Shown here: positions 1-11,920 of the stretch, one piece after another | Numbering within the stretch: the first letter of the stretch is position 1 | Layout of the letters: every line of letters begins with the position of its first letter | From: Siphonodentalium dalli | Taxonomy: Eukaryota > Mollusca > Scaphopoda > Gadilida > Siphonodentaliidae | NCBI GenBank assembly: GCA_032622095.1 | Contig: CP136065.1 | Coordinates: 217,848,151 to 217,912,150, forward strand | Direction of reading: 5' to 3' | DNA: 64,000 bases | Made by a program: the position numbers and the translations under genes | Notes under the pieces: model-generated | The model's input: the letters and a program-made list of their open reading frames with translations, nothing else | What the model was told of the DNA's origin: nothing | Database searches by the model: none

Positions 1-880
1 TTCTTCTTTCAATTCTTTCACGACATTGTCGGACTTCGTTATTGTTGTTATGAGAACAGCTGTAATAGCTAGGCGAAACGTGAAATTGGTCACCACGAAG
101 ACGCGATTGATTGGCGAAGATAATTGGCTCCACGTTGAACAACACACACCTTAATGTCGCCGCGACACTTAGTCGTCATACTAGTGTGATCAGAAGGAAT
201 ACATTCAAAACAGAACACGATTTGGTGATTGTATTCTGTTAAAAATTGAAGGGAGACGTTTAGTATATTGCTGAAGAAACCTCCATCAATTAGGTCAATA
301 GTGAACCAGATTTGCGACCTAAAAGGTCGATAGATCATATGTGGCTGACATAATAGATCATACTATTCTTCGTTGGAAACAACGGTAAAAGTTGTGCAAC
401 TTGTTGCTGATATCCGATTCTGGTGAAGACTGCAACTCCTTTTGAAAAGAACAGTTGTCATCGTTGTTTAAACAATGAACACCTTTGGCATAATGAACTA
501 TTACAGATAAGAATTACGAATAGGGAACAGTAGTCGTAATTACATATTACGGTCCAAAAACCTTTTAGGAGAATATACTACTACGAGTCCGTTTGTGAGA
601 AAAATCATGCTTACCGCTCGCAGTTTTGGGATTATGGTTCTGATTTCGTGATTACTTGGTACTTAATTGTGTTGTTATCAGGTATAGCTTGTTTCACGAC
701 GATTCACAATTTAATGACATAATATCAGTCATTTCCCACATTTGGGGAGCTGAGATCTGATTACCATGTGATGTATTTGTGAGTTTTGTTGATAATGCGA
801 AACAATCGTAACTACGAGTATGGAACAAATTCTAGTGACGTAGTACCCTATTCGTAATTCGTATATGTTGTGCATTATGC
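1..880. other. No gene recognised
   Basis: AT-rich sequence with only short open frames on either strand, none of which resembles a protein family I know. No tandem array or clear terminal repeat was seen. Probably intergenic or intronic. Confidence 0.5.
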
Positions 881-1283
881 GAAATAGAGACCTTTCGCAA
901 AATCACGATTACGATTACGGATATGGAAATATCCTGCCAGTATACGACCAAAATTCGATCTGTACGCATGGGGTTCTTATGTGAGACGAAATATACACCA
1001 CGCAGTTTAATTATGTGCAAATGTGTCAAGGATGTGCCGTCCGCGGTCCTGCTTGGGGACGATCTAACATTATGCGTGTGGTGTATTACAAACGGATAAG
1101 AACATGGGGTCTCAAAGAGACACACATTACTTTTTCCATCAAATATATGTGTAACTGAATATAGTGGGGCATATGCCGTCTCACCAATTAGCAATCGTAA
1201 GTAAATTGTGATGGTGTCCACCTTACTAGGACAATATATCCTATCCGTAATCGTAATAGTGATTTTTGCGAAAGGTCTCTATT
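881..1283. repeat. Small foldback: inverted repeat around a unique centre
   Basis: The left arm at about 881-926 (contains GAGACCTTTCGCAAAA) is matched in reverse complement at about 1239-1283 (contains TTTTTGCGAAAGGTCTC). Both arms also carry the GATTACGGATA / TATCCGTAATC pairing. The two arms are separated by about 310 bp with no recognised protein. This is the form expected of a foldback or MITE-like element. Terminal duplications could not be fixed, so the class is unknown. Confidence 0.6.
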
Positions 1284-1289
1284 GTCAAA

Positions 1290-3230
1290 AGTACGGTTGC
1301 AGTCCCTCGGGTAATACGCGCTCATGTCATCATGATATCACACTGTTAGACAAAAATACACAAAATGCAACAAATGGTTATCATGCAAAAAGCTTTATGG
1401 ACTGCGGGTATAGCGAGCAATATATCATAAGAAGACCATCAGAGTCATCATCAAAGAGCATACACTCAGGGATATCATAAAAGGGCATCCATTCAGCGAT
1501 GTCATTTGCTAATGTAAGCAATCGTGCCATGGCAGAATTGATCATAACCTCTTGTACTATGTTTCTTATACTACCAAATGATACTAATTGTGTAATTAGC
1601 CCATCACCCATGTCGAGTACTGGTCTCACGATGACCATTCGCGCGTTCCACTATATATACTTGTTATGATAATGATATATGTGCAGGTGGACTTTCAGTA
1701 TAACATTTTAATATTATCTTGCAAATTTAATCAAAGAATTCACTTATGGAAAAAGTTCGAGGATATAAACGAAATATCAAACAGTCCACTTGCACCATTA
1801 AATAAATTGAATGCTGTAAACCGACAAATTCTAATCTAGACACGAAATATTTAACTTAATCCTGAACAAATGGATAAACGACGATGTAACCAGCTCTCAC
1901 ATGTCATGACCGGATTTATTACTATCAAAGAATCAATAACAATATCTTTAATTTTAGGGTGGCGACAGGAAGACGACCCGATAGGTCATGTCGCCTCCAC
2001 ATGACTTGTCTATTTTTGTTATATTTACTTTTTTTATGTACTAGATACTATATATGATTTGTCATGAAATAAACTATTCATCTGAGATAAATAACCCCCG
2101 GACAGTTTGATATAACACAGACTGTGTATTTACAGAGAATTTAAGATAAGATTCTGTTTCGTGTACGTGTATGTTGGGGTGCGATACAAATGAAAACAGA
2201 TATCCGTTTCAGTGCATTGTGCTTGGGTCAGTGATAGTTGTAATGATAGTTTGATGAAAGTAGTAGCGTACTCATTATTCCAAATTTCATGACACAGTGT
2301 TCATGCAATCACAGGGGTCATTACTTTTAGTTGATTGAATCCTTTCTATACTCATCCGTTTTACAACTCTCAGTTATAACAGAATACACTGGCATGTTCA
2401 ATCACTCATCTGGAGGGGATTTAGGAAAACTAAGCATACGACAGATAATAAAGACACAGAGGGAGTCCTTTTATTGGAGGGAAGTGTTCAGAGAAGTTGA
2501 ACTTATTGATTGAACAAATCCTAATGTAACTGCTCGTCAGTGGGTATATTATAGACAGGGTTAACATAGATCATAACACGCTTCTGCTACAAAGCAATTA
2601 CAAACTTATGTGACGTTTCGTTATTGCCCCATAACTCTTCCCAACATATTCAATCTGAACCTGTGTTGAGTCAGTTTCAAATGAGGTATGGCCATTTGGT
2701 AACGTAATAGTACACCGTTTTGCAGGTTTTCCATAGTGACTATGTAAATGTGTCGATGGGGTGGTTGAATGATGAAATAAAATAGTTTGTTTACTTTGGC
2801 CTTTCTTTTGGGCATCAATACCGTTCTTCTTCTTTTTTGCGGTCGTTCCCCTTTCGCTCTACAAAAATAGTATAATTCGCGGATGTTTTGTTGATATACG
2901 ACTAACGTTTTTATTTGAACGACTACCAATCTTGCCCTAGGTTTCTTTCGCTGCTTATGAAAATTCCAAAATATAAATATGAGCTAATACGGAGACTGTT
3001 CCACATTAAGTGTAGAGGAGCTGGGTTGTCTCGCATAAAGTACAATTATCTTAATCTGAGATTGCAAAAATCTTTACAAAAACCACATACCGTAAATGAT
3101 TTGTTTCTCGTGATCAGCGGTTTATTGTGCAACGTGTAATACAAAATTGGCCTTTCGGTCAACCGGAATATGAATTAGTCGAAATGTAATCTTCTTGGAA
3201 GCAGCCAGTAAATTGTTTGGTGTGAGATTT
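1290..3230. other. No gene recognised; one MITE end fragment
   Basis: Short open frames of 60-100 codons occur on both strands but show no known motif and overlap one another. Near 2535-2566 there is CTCGTCAGTGGGTATATTAT followed by AGACAGGGTTAA. This matches the right end of the small TTAA-bounded foldback at 13686-13861, so it is probably a truncated copy of that family. Confidence 0.45.
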
Positions 3231-3233
3231 TAG

Positions 3234-3324
3234 TGAGCCTCGCATATGTAAGGGAATGCATTGGCCTAAGAATATTTACCTTGACTAGGTAAGCCAGTGC
3301 ATTCTCTGATATATGGGAGGCTCG
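3234..3324. repeat. Diverged hairpin of the E1/E2 type
   Basis: GAGCCTCGCATATGTAAG with GGAATGCATTGGCC pairs with CCAGTGCATTCTCTGATA and TATGGGAGGCTC. This is an older, imperfect relative of the 67-bp hairpin found in the E1 and E2 elements at 29.8, 30.2, 47 and 51.7 kb. No TTAACCC ends were found around it, so it is either a decayed element or the hairpin alone. Confidence 0.6.
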
Positions 3325-3430
3325 CTATCAGAGACTCGCATATATATATGGTACATGGTATTTAGTGCTACACCAGCGCAGCTTCCATCATGAAATGGTT
3401 AAACTTGAATGGTGTAATGGGATTCCAGTA

Positions 3431-3893
3431 TCGATACAGCCACGATCAATACCGCTGTTGACTCCGACTAACTAAAGGCCACACATTGACGACCGATACC
3501 GTGGTTACTTCCGGCTAAATGAGGGCCGCACAGTCACGACGATACTACGGTTACTTCCGACTAACTAAGGGCCACATACTCATACCCGATACGGCGGTTA
3601 CTTCCGACTGAGGGCCACACAATCACGACCGATACCGCGGTTACTTCCGGCTAACTGATGGACAAACATCCGCGACCGATACCGCGGTTACTTCCAACTA
3701 ACTAAAGGCCACACATTCACGACTGATACTGTTGTTACTTCCTGCTAACTGAGAGCAACAAGTCACGACCGATACCGCGGTTACTTCCGTCTAACCTAGG
3801 CCACACTTTGACGACCGATACCATGGTTACTTCCGACTGATTGGGGGTCAGTCACGATCGATACCGCGGTTACTTCCGACTAACTGGGGATCA
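3431..3893. repeat. Minisatellite, about 47-bp unit, roughly 10 copies
   Basis: Units start with CGACCGATACCGCGGTTACT and continue with a CTAACTAAGGGCCACACA-like stretch. Successive starts at 3626, 3673 and 3720 give a 47-bp period. Copies differ by substitutions and small deletions. It is more GC-rich than the surrounding DNA. Confidence 0.9.
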
Positions 3894-5714
3894 GAGCTGT
3901 TCATTTTTAAGGTTGAATCTTTGTGTTACAAATAGTGTTAGTAATTTCACGCGGCTACCCAAATTAGACTTGATGTACTCGCTATACTAATCACTCACTA
4001 TGCAACGTGCAGGGGGTCAACAACAATTGCATTAGGTTTTCTGGATACCGTTTTACTTGGCAATTCACAATTTAAAACACTCGTTGATAGACCCGATTAA
4101 CCCGTATCCAATGCGCAATATTAACATGATGCCAATATCCCTCTACATAACGGCGACCAGCGCTGCAAAACTACTAGCAAATCTCAAAATTCGGGGTTGA
4201 GATATAGCAATCCACTCCACCGACAACACATCCATGTCATCTCATAGTTTCCTCGTCGACACATTTGAAGTAATCTCTCTTCAGCCGATGCCGATGGATG
4301 TTTGTTCTGGCTACGATTAGAAGAATTAACCGACCGTATAATCATGGCCATGTCATGGACAATGGTTTGTAACTAGTCTCCCTGGAACTTCAGAAAACAT
4401 TTCCTCCACATGATGCCCGCATTTCGAGCATTGAATAGCCATTGAATATTGAAACATAACGGTCTTGCTGGTCAGCACTTATATTCAGCCATCCATTCGT
4501 GTTGACAACGTACATCTGGTCCCAATAATGTAAATGTTTTCCTTGGGCCTCATTGCAAACGGTTCAGTGTATATTGTTTACAATATAATGCCCAGGTCCA
4601 GAATTGTCTTTAAATCTGAAAGAAAACTTTGTATTCAACAAAATAATATCCGGCAGGGAATTCTCAGGGAATTCGCCATTAAAGGCCCACATAATTTTCG
4701 ATTCACCTATTATATTTATATTTATATTGCCTTGATATACAGTTTTAATAACAAACTATGACAAAATATTATTAAAATACTATATTTCATCACAATGTGG
4801 AACGTCTGTGTCTCTGAAGGTACCCATAGAGAAATATAAAATAGCTGAAATAATAAAATAATTTCCCCGTTTGGTTATGCGATATATAGCCTTAATGACC
4901 CCAAACAATCAGTCTGGGTATTAATTAATATGAAGCGCATACGTGGTATGTGGGTGTTTATTCTATTTTATTAATCGCTGCGTCATTTTTTTATAGTATT
5001 TTCTGTTTGCAGCAGCTTCTTCTTTGGAGTTCGGGTTTTCTCCGATTTCGACAATCGAACAGAGTCATGGCTTCTTTTGAGTTTCCAAAGTTCGCTATGC
5101 ATGTTTTATTATCAGTATCGCATAAAATCGCTTTCGACATGGCTCTTTCATAAATCCACGATATATACAGATCGAGAATAAGTACCATAAAAGAGGAAAC
5201 TGAATGCGTGTTAATAACACATTTACATAGGTTACTCAGAATTTAAAGACTACATGTGTTGTCACCCTTTTTGCACTTAAGGCACCAAGAACAAATTATG
5301 TGGGATAAACGAATTACTGTAAGCGTAATTACAGCGGTAACGTTCATCACACGAGACGGTCGTAAAACAGGACAGCAACGCCAGTCATTACAGGACAGCG
5401 GCTTAGACGTGTGGTAAACATATCAGTATTTGGCACCAACTGATGGGGTTTCTTGTTTTATGTACCCTTTTCGTGTGAGTTCATCCAGCAGTATTTCTGG
5501 AGACAGCGTACTAAAAATGTGTGCTATACCATAACAGAGAGTTGTATTCCATACGGTACACGTGTTCATATGTAACATCTGTTTCTTTAATGAGTGTAAT
5601 ATACCAACCCATGTTAATGTACATAATTAACGATAAGCTCATGGATAGTTTCCCGGTCAAGATAAACTCGAATGCTGATGAATGTTCAGGCCTCAAACTA
5701 GTAACTTTTCGTTG
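3894..5714. other. No gene recognised
   Basis: Short overlapping frames only. No domain motif, splice-bounded exon or array was recognised in this stretch. Confidence 0.45.
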
Positions 5715-6052
5715 CAGTATGTTCTCTCGAAAAGCCGCACATTAGCTTTAGGTAGATAATCTGCTTAGAAACGGCTCATTTTGAGTCGAAAATGTGCTGA
5801 ACATGAGAGCGTTTTAGTCACATTGTGAACTCATAATGAGGCGATTCTAAGCACACAATGACTCAAATAAGCCATCCCACGACTTCCCAGGTGTACGATC
5901 TTTAACATGTGTTTTCACAGTGGCCCGCGCCTTAAAACGAAATAACGGGTATGAGTCCATTATTTGCTCATTTCAGAATCAAATAATCACATTTTAAACC
6001 TATTTCACATTATAGATCGATTATGTGCGTATTTACGCGAGGATTTGTTGGT
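5715..6052 (+). mobile_element. Family C repeat, copy 1 (short non-autonomous element)
   Basis: One end is like CAGCCTGTTCTCCCGAAAA and the other is GCGAGGATTTGTTGG. The copy contains the internal inverted motifs GATAATCTGCTTAGAA and TTCTAAGC, GAGTCGA/TCGACTC-like pairs, and the block GTGGCCCGCGCC. Four further long copies lie at 6714-7027 (opposite strand), 20453-20808 (opposite), 55366-55725 (opposite) and 63642-63999 (same). No matching terminal inverted repeat was found, so the transposon class is unassigned. The strand given is the orientation starting with CAGCCTG. Confidence 0.75.
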
Positions 6053-6713
6053 TCGTTCTCACTTCTATACTTTTCAATATCATGTAAATACATTTGATAC
6101 GAAAAACAAAACATTATGACAAGTTCCAGTAATCAGAATATTTTCGTAGATACACGATTTATTAAAATACTGACTATGTTCTCTGAAAAGACTGAAGGAG
6201 ACAAAAGTTCCTTGTTTTTACTTTTTAAGGAAAAGATTGCTTGACTGGTTGATTTCTTCATTGATTAGAGTAAATAATATTTTATTCTCAATTACCACAA
6301 GTTGATGATGATGATTTTGGAACATTGTTTCTTTATCACGTCAAGGGGGTAGGTATACCACGTGTCAGACATCCACTGCGGCAGGTGGTTTGAACAATGA
6401 TTTCTCAATGTTGTTTGTGTCATTTCAGTTGTCAATGAAACCTTTAAGATTTCGTGTTGGGATGCTGCGTTGGATAAGTGAATATGATCTACTTATGGGT
6501 TGAAATTAATGCCTTCTAATCGCGTATCTCGCGAGATGATAGAACTATACTACGTTATTCTTCGATCATTCCGTCTAGTTTTCACCCTGTGCTAACACAT
6601 ACCTTATATACGTAATAACGTTTATACTCTCGATATACTTAGATATACGAGTATTGGACCCTTGATGTGTCGTCATTTTGGTGTAATGGTCCTTCGGATC
6701 ACTGGAGCTTCCT
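6053..6713. other. No gene recognised
   Basis: AT-rich spacer between two oppositely oriented family C copies. Nothing coding or repetitive was recognised in it. Confidence 0.45.
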
Positions 6714-7027
6714 TGCCAATATATCCTCACGGAAATACGCCCATAATTGCACAATGTGATTATTTGATTCTGAAATAAGCAGATAATGCGCGGACCACAG
6801 TGAAAACACTGTTAAAGTGCGTACATCTGAACAGTCATGAGTTGGCTTATTTGCCTCATTGTCCGCATATAATCTGCTTAGAATCGCGTCATTATGAGTC
6901 GATAATGTGACTAAAATGTTTTCATCTTCAGCACATTTTCGACTCAAGTTGAGGCGATTCTAAGCAGATTATCTACCGAAAACTAGTTATGAGCAGATAA
7001 TGTGCTGGTTTTCGGGAGAACAGGCTG
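6714..7027 (-). mobile_element. Family C repeat, copy 2
   Basis: It runs from CCAATATATCCTC to TTCGGGAGAACAGGCTG, the reverse orientation of copy 1. The internal inverted segments around GATTCTAAGCAGATTATCT are well preserved. Together with copy 1 it forms a spaced inverted pair about 660 bp apart. Confidence 0.75.
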
Positions 7028-7445
7028 TCCTTACGGTAATTGGTCATCGGAATAACAGGTTATGTGGCGCTCTGTATCCAATGGTTAAACTTGTAATAGT
7101 TGTCTACACAGCACCATGACTTTGGCACTTGTCGGCTAGGTTTCGAGTTAAGCGGGGTGTGACTGTAGAGTTATACGCTGTTCAAATCTCGCGCCTAGTT
7201 GTGACCCTCGAGCAAGGTCATTCGTTCTGTGACAGCTTCGTCGTGCGTAGTCACTAACTGTGGATCTGTGTAAACGTATCAGCCGTCACATGGTAGTATG
7301 CATTATACTTGACATTGCTCAACGACTGGGGTAATAATTCGAAGCGCTTAATGTCCATTATGTTAGAGCGATAATCGCCATATAACTCATTATTATCGCC
7401 GGACAAGTTAAATAAATTAAACACACGCAAGTATAGTGCTAAATC

Positions 7446-7850
7446 ATGCCATGGATCTCTACCCTGGCTGATGCCTGTAGAGATCATATTCCACCAGTAC
7501 AAAACAGGGAAGTTTATAATGCTTATAAAATCAGTGCTGGTAATGTTTTAGTTAATACCTGTCCCAACTCAAAATCGCACGATTTAAGTGACTTTGTGAG
7601 CGATTTTGCTTTGCGTCGCTTACAATCATTGAATTTCTCTCGGGTAATTAATTCAATGTTTATTTCGATATCATCTCACAAAGAAGCATGCGATATCGAG
7701 CTGCAACCACCCCATATTATGAAGTTGATTATTGAGGAACAAGTATTAACAAAGAAATATATTCAGAAGACCAAAAAGTTCCCAGGTTTTGTACTGGTGG
7801 AATATGATCTCCACGGGAACTCTAAGCCAGAGTTGCGATTCATGATCTAG
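7446..7850 (+). CDS. Unrecognised 134-codon open frame
   Basis: This open frame begins at an ATG in a CCATGGATC context and runs 134 codons to a TAG. It is the longest plus-strand frame here that is not explained by a retroelement tail or repeat. The product is mixed and soluble-looking, with no signal peptide or membrane segment. Its C-terminal third is charged (a KKYIQKTKKFPGF stretch). I see no catalytic motif or known domain. A chance frame in AT-rich DNA, an exon with unannotated splice sites, or a piece of transposon protein are all possible. No partner gene is nearby. Confidence 0.25.
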   Translation: MPWISTLADACRDHIPPVQNREVYNAYKISAGNVLVNTCPNSKSHDLSDFVSDFALRRLQSLNFSRVINSMFISISSHKEACDIELQPPHIMKLIIEEQVLTKKYIQKTKKFPGFVLVEYDLHGNSKPELRFMI

Positions 7851-7895
7851 TATAGTGCATGACAACATTGTAATAATCGTTTGTGCTGACATAGC

Positions 7896-7976
7896 AAATT
7901 CAGTCAATTATACGTTGACGAAATTCAGTCAATTATACGTTGATGAAATTCAGTAATTATATACATTGACGAAATT
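7896..7976. repeat. Short tandem repeat, 25-bp unit, about 3 copies
   Basis: The unit AAATTCAGTCAATTATACGT is followed by TGACG and repeats at 7896, 7921 and 7946. The third copy is altered and a fourth partial copy begins at 7972. Confidence 0.85.
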
Positions 7977-8104
7977 GAAATTATGAGCCGACAACATTGA
8001 ACAACTTGTTAGTGTATTTTGTAAGCCGTGTATCCGGTGAAGCGACGTCACATTTGCGGTGGTTGTCGTTGATAATTGGAACGCTATTTTCAGTGGGATA
8101 TCGC

Positions 8105-8180
8105 ATGTGTCCGATCACGCATTCATACGCCAATATCGGAAATAACTGTTGTGTCCCGACCGGAACACTATGCATGTACA
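8105..8180. repeat. Dispersed duplicate, partner at 8625-8703
   Basis: The stretch containing CCGATCACGCATTCATACGC, then TATCGGAAATAACTGTTGTG and GACCGGAACACTAT, recurs almost unchanged at 8625-8703. It is a direct duplicate about 520 bp away. No coding content is recognised in it. Confidence 0.8.
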
Positions 8181-8624
8181 TGTCAAACCTAATAACTTCA
8201 AACTGGGTACATAGCACCACCCGACCCCCCGGACTAGCAGGAACATACTAGTATGAAGGATCGACTGGTAACCGAGAGTGACCCCTCGGCTATCTACAAG
8301 TCAACAAATGATACAGGATAGTAAAATGGCCTATCATTCTGCCGTTATACATGTAATTTTTCACGTGATATATGTATAAAATAGGTGTATGCATACCACG
8401 ATGGAAAAGGAACGTAGCTGTAAGACATATTAAAGATATGGGGATATTTTATGGTTCTGTTGCCCAATTTGTACAGGTACATGTTTCCTCGTCCACCATG
8501 ATATAAAATTTGTTAGTCATGATCCAGGAAATGATTAAGTCAACGCTCTTCATTTAGCATGACATTGCGTGTATAGTTGTGCAGATTATAAATTATAATT
8601 TCTTTTCTATATCAATTTATAGTG

Positions 8625-8703
8625 CACATGTCCGATCACGCACTCATACGCCAATATCGGAAATAACTGTTGTGTACCGACCGGAACACTATACATGTCC
8701 ATG
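8625..8703. repeat. Dispersed duplicate, partner at 8105-8180
   Basis: Direct copy of the segment at 8105-8180 with few substitutions (for example CACTCATACGCC for CATTCATACGCC). It ends just before the large foldback that starts near 8752. Confidence 0.8.
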
Positions 8704-8751
8704 AGAAAAAGCACCATCGAGTAGATATCTTAGCATTTTTCGACCAGCAAA

Positions 8752-9198
8752 CTCTCGCTGAATAGGTCATTGTCGCATGGTTTCTGGCAAAAAGACACCC
8801 AGGATCTCTTAAACTGTCAAAAAGACACCCAGGATCTCCTAAACTGTCAAAAAGACACTCAGGATCTCAAAGTCTCACCAAACAATGGGAATTTTGTTTA
8901 GTCACCTGCTATTAATATTATGATAATTATTTGTTTGTGATCGAAGTGAAATATCAACGAAATTTAATTCGGCTTTGAGTCTGACTGACAGCGCAATTCC
9001 GCATCCTTGATAGTTGGACCAATATTAATAGCAGACGACTAAACAAAATTCCCGTTGTTTGGCGAGACTTTGCCGTGAGATCTTGGGTGCCTTTTTGACA
9101 GTTTACGAGATCCTGGGTGTCTTTTTGACAGTTTAAGAGATCCTGGGTGTCTTTTTGTCAGAAACCATGCAACAATGACCTATTCAGCCATACTCTCA
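8752..9198. mobile_element. Foldback element with tandem repeats in both arms
   Basis: The left arm (about 8752-8925) begins CTCTCGCTGAATAGGTCATT. The right arm (about 9018-9198) ends in its reverse complement, AATGACCTATTCAGCCATAC. Each arm holds three direct copies of a roughly 32-bp unit, AAAAAGACACCCAGGATCTC on the left and its complement on the right. The arms then pair through ACAATGGGAATTTTGTTTAG and CTAAACAAAATTCCCGTTGT and the TATTAATAGCAG region. The loop is under 100 bp and codes for nothing. Tandem repeats inside long terminal inverted repeats are typical of Foldback-type DNA elements. Confidence 0.85.
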
Positions 9199-9947
9199 CC
9201 GGTGTCATTTCCTGTCATTGCGCGTATTGATTGAGACCTAATCAATGTCGCTTTCCCAACACGTGATATCCGAGTCCATCCGCTGAGGGGCAATAATTTA
9301 CTGCGCGCGGAACATCATCGATTGCCGCGAATGGAATTATGTTCGGCTCGTTATTGCGTAATCTAGTCCTATTTCCAATTATACAATCGAATTTTAATTC
9401 CTATATGCCTGGTCTGTCATGTCCTCGTGCTATGGAATCGTGTTTGTGTGTCACAGTTGATGGTCTTATGCTGTTATTATCAAATGAGATATTAAATTGA
9501 AATAAGATTTGAAATCATAAACCAATGCTGACAATTCCACCCTAGGATAAATCTGCTGACTGAAGGCATCTCGACAAAATTGGTTAGATCAGCGGCGTAG
9601 TCTTGTCAGAAAGGAATGCCTCAGGGGAAATGGGTTCCACCGTCTGGTCTCTCTTGTCATCCCATTATCTTGAACAGCTCAGCTCCCGTGTTGGCGTTAG
9701 TTTGAATAGTATTTATTCCATGAAAAATTACAATTTGTGAAAAATAAGAGATATACAATAATTACGTGTCCTGGAACGCATTCGACATCAAGCATTGTGC
9801 TTATGTCAGTCGTTTCCGAAAACATTAATATCCCATCCCGCGAGAATGTAAAATGTTAAATTCAACATGTCAATTAGTCTTCCAATCATCTCCACCGGTT
9901 AGCGCTCAAATACGACTTTCAAACATCAGATATAGTTTGGTCTATAT

Positions 9948-10310
9948 GAGGCCTCCACCCCCACTTTTCGTACGCCGTATTCCATGCCCTGTTATGAGGT
10001 ACGCCGTATTCCGGCCCCTCTGTTCGGTATTCGGTATTCCAAAAATACCGGTATTCGTACGCCGACCTTCCAAAAAATTATCATAATAATAATATAAATG
10101 CGATTTTTGTCACAATAAATGATAAAATCACGGTTTGACATACAGATCGTCGATCATCGTCATTTTAGATAATTTTAGACGTGGACACTGCGGTATGACC
10201 GGCATTCGTACGGCAATAGAAAATTTATCCATATATGGCTGTTAACTGGTATTCCGTATTCCACCCTCTGTGCTAAGTGGTATTCCGTATTCCAGGGGGT
10301 GGGGGCCTCC
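9948..10310. mobile_element. MITE with GAGGCC/GGCCTC ends and internal TATTCCGTATTCC motifs
   Basis: The left end GAGGCCTCCACCCCC is matched at the right end by GGGGGTGGGGGCCTCC in inverse orientation. TATA-containing sequence lies just outside each end (CTATAT before, TATATTC after) and may be the target duplication. Inside each end are short repeats of CGCCGTATTCC and its relatives, some pairing across the element. A 77-codon frame crosses the left half but is made of these repeats and is not a gene. Confidence 0.75.
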
Positions 10311-10335
10311 TATATTCATAACAGTGGCACGATAG

Positions 10336-10755
10336 TTAAACGGACATGGCTAAGTAATTTGGAGGGACGGGTACGATAGGTCATAAATACACGAAATATT
10401 GATATACCGGCTGCATGTGCTTTGAAAAACACTTGCCAAAGTCACAGCCATTTCCCAAACGTTTTCAGTGTTTCGCCCGAAGTCAGACAAATTCTCTTTA
10501 TTGCTACCATATCAGGAATGGAATAATATGGAACGCTCTTTTCTGTTCCATGTCGTGCAAATAACTGTTTTATTGTTTGGGACCCAAACACCTTGTTCAT
10601 TGTTGCAATTTCATAATTCAATGCGTCTTTTTGGGTTACAGAATGCTCGTAGAAAGGTAGTTAAGATATTTATCGACCTATTTCGATACCGGGAAAAATT
10701 CAAAAGCGAATAATATTATTTGTATTTCGGAGTGCAAACCGCCATGTGGCTTTAA
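10336..10755 (-). mobile_element. Family B TTAA MITE
   Basis: Bounded by TTAA on both sides. The left end reads TTAAACGGACATGGC and the right end CGCCATGTGGCTTTAA, so the outer 14 bp form an imperfect terminal inverted repeat. The interior matches the other family B copies in reverse orientation (ATTGATATACCGGC, TTTATTGCTACCATATCAGG, GGGACCCAAACACC). Frames of up to 81 codons inside this family recur in every copy as by-products of the repeat and are not genes. Confidence 0.9.
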
Positions 10756-10962
10756 TGCTTTACCGGTCTATCATCGATTTTATATGAGACAGGTGATACC
10801 TGTGGCCCCCTTTGTGGGACTTCACACACATTTTGATCTTAGACAGAACCTTCCTTTAGCGGCGGCCCCTTTTTTTTAAAGATTTAATTCCTTGCTCAAT
10901 TTAACAAAACCAATTTTATTTTTATTTTTTTTAATTAATTTTTTTGAAAACCTAATACCATT

Positions 10963-11059
10963 ATAACATCCGCCAGGGTACCCAGAGTCACCACACCAAA
11001 TTGGTTGAACTCGGTCTGATAGAAAAATTCGGACAAATCCTACTCTTTTATATATAGAT
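10963..11059 (+). repeat. Retroposon-like tail (shared with 17905-18035)
   Basis: The stretch CCGCCAGGGTACCCAGAGTC, then ACCACACCAAATTGGTTGAA, ends in ATCCTACTCTTTTATATA and TAGATGA. The same order of motifs occurs at 17905-18035. A shared body ending in a TATATATAGATGA tail suggests the 3' end of a SINE or LINE family. The 5' limit is unknown. Confidence 0.5.
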
Positions 11060-11086
11060 GACAAGCAGTCGCAGCTCTATATATAC

Positions 11087-11300
11087 CAGACTTGGATACT
11101 TTAGGTCTTGTGAGAGATCATCTGAGTTGAAAGACATGCAAATAATTCACTGATTGGCTTGATGCACTGATGACAGATATTTTCTACCCATTGATAGTCA
11201 CATTATTGTTCGAGACAGTTGCTCGCTCTTTTTCCATGCACACAATGATCAAGGCATTATAGTTACATCAGGACAAGTTTACTTATATATGCAAACTAAG
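11087..11300. repeat. Direct duplicate, copy 1 (partner 11447-11660)
   Basis: AGACTTGGATACTTTAGGTC through TGCTCGCTCTTTTTCCATGC and CACACAATGATCAAGGC recurs about 360 bp downstream with small indels. It is a local tandem duplication of non-coding sequence. The 11300-11446 spacer is unique. Confidence 0.8.
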
Positions 11301-11446
11301 GTCATTGTACAGGTACACACAATTCCATAATTTCTAACCATTTCCCGATTAGTCTGTCAACCAGCCCATTATCTAGCATTATGCCTTAACACTTTTGTTA
11401 GTCTACTGGAGCAACCTCTGTTATAATAAATGACAAACAGTCACTA

Positions 11447-11660
11447 TGCCAGACTTGGATATTTTAGGTGTTGTGAGAGTAACCGATCATATGAGTTGAT
11501 AGATTTGCAAATATTTCACTGATTGGCTTGATGCACTGATGAACAGAATGATGACAGTTATATTCTAGCCATTGATAGTCACATTAATGTTTGAGACAGT
11601 TGCTCGCTCTTTTTCCATGCACACAATGATCTAGGCTTTAGTTACATCAAGACAAGTTTA
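11447..11660. repeat. Direct duplicate, copy 2 (partner 11087-11300)
   Basis: Copy of 11087-11300. It differs by a few substitutions and a short insertion (GAACAGAATGATGACAG region). No protein is recognised. Confidence 0.8.
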
Positions 11661-11920
11661 TTTATTTCAGTTTTAAATTTCTCGAAGCTTCTGCGGGAAG
11701 GAATTTGTTCACCCCACCGCCTCATATGCAACATGCCATAGCTTAATGTCATCTCCACTAAGGCCCATATGAGGTCCCAGTAACATAAATATGGTGTTTT
11801 TGCAGTTATAAATTCTTATAATCTGTTTTAAACTGTTACAAATGTCAAATAAGGGCACAAAAGGTCTTTAGTAAAAAAATTGCATGAGGTTGTAAAACAC
11901 ATGTTTTTCGCCCCTCGAAC

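Noticed and set aside
3431-3893. CRISPR-like array
   Set aside because: The 47-bp units are diverged along their whole length with no constant repeat/variable spacer pattern; it is a minisatellite.
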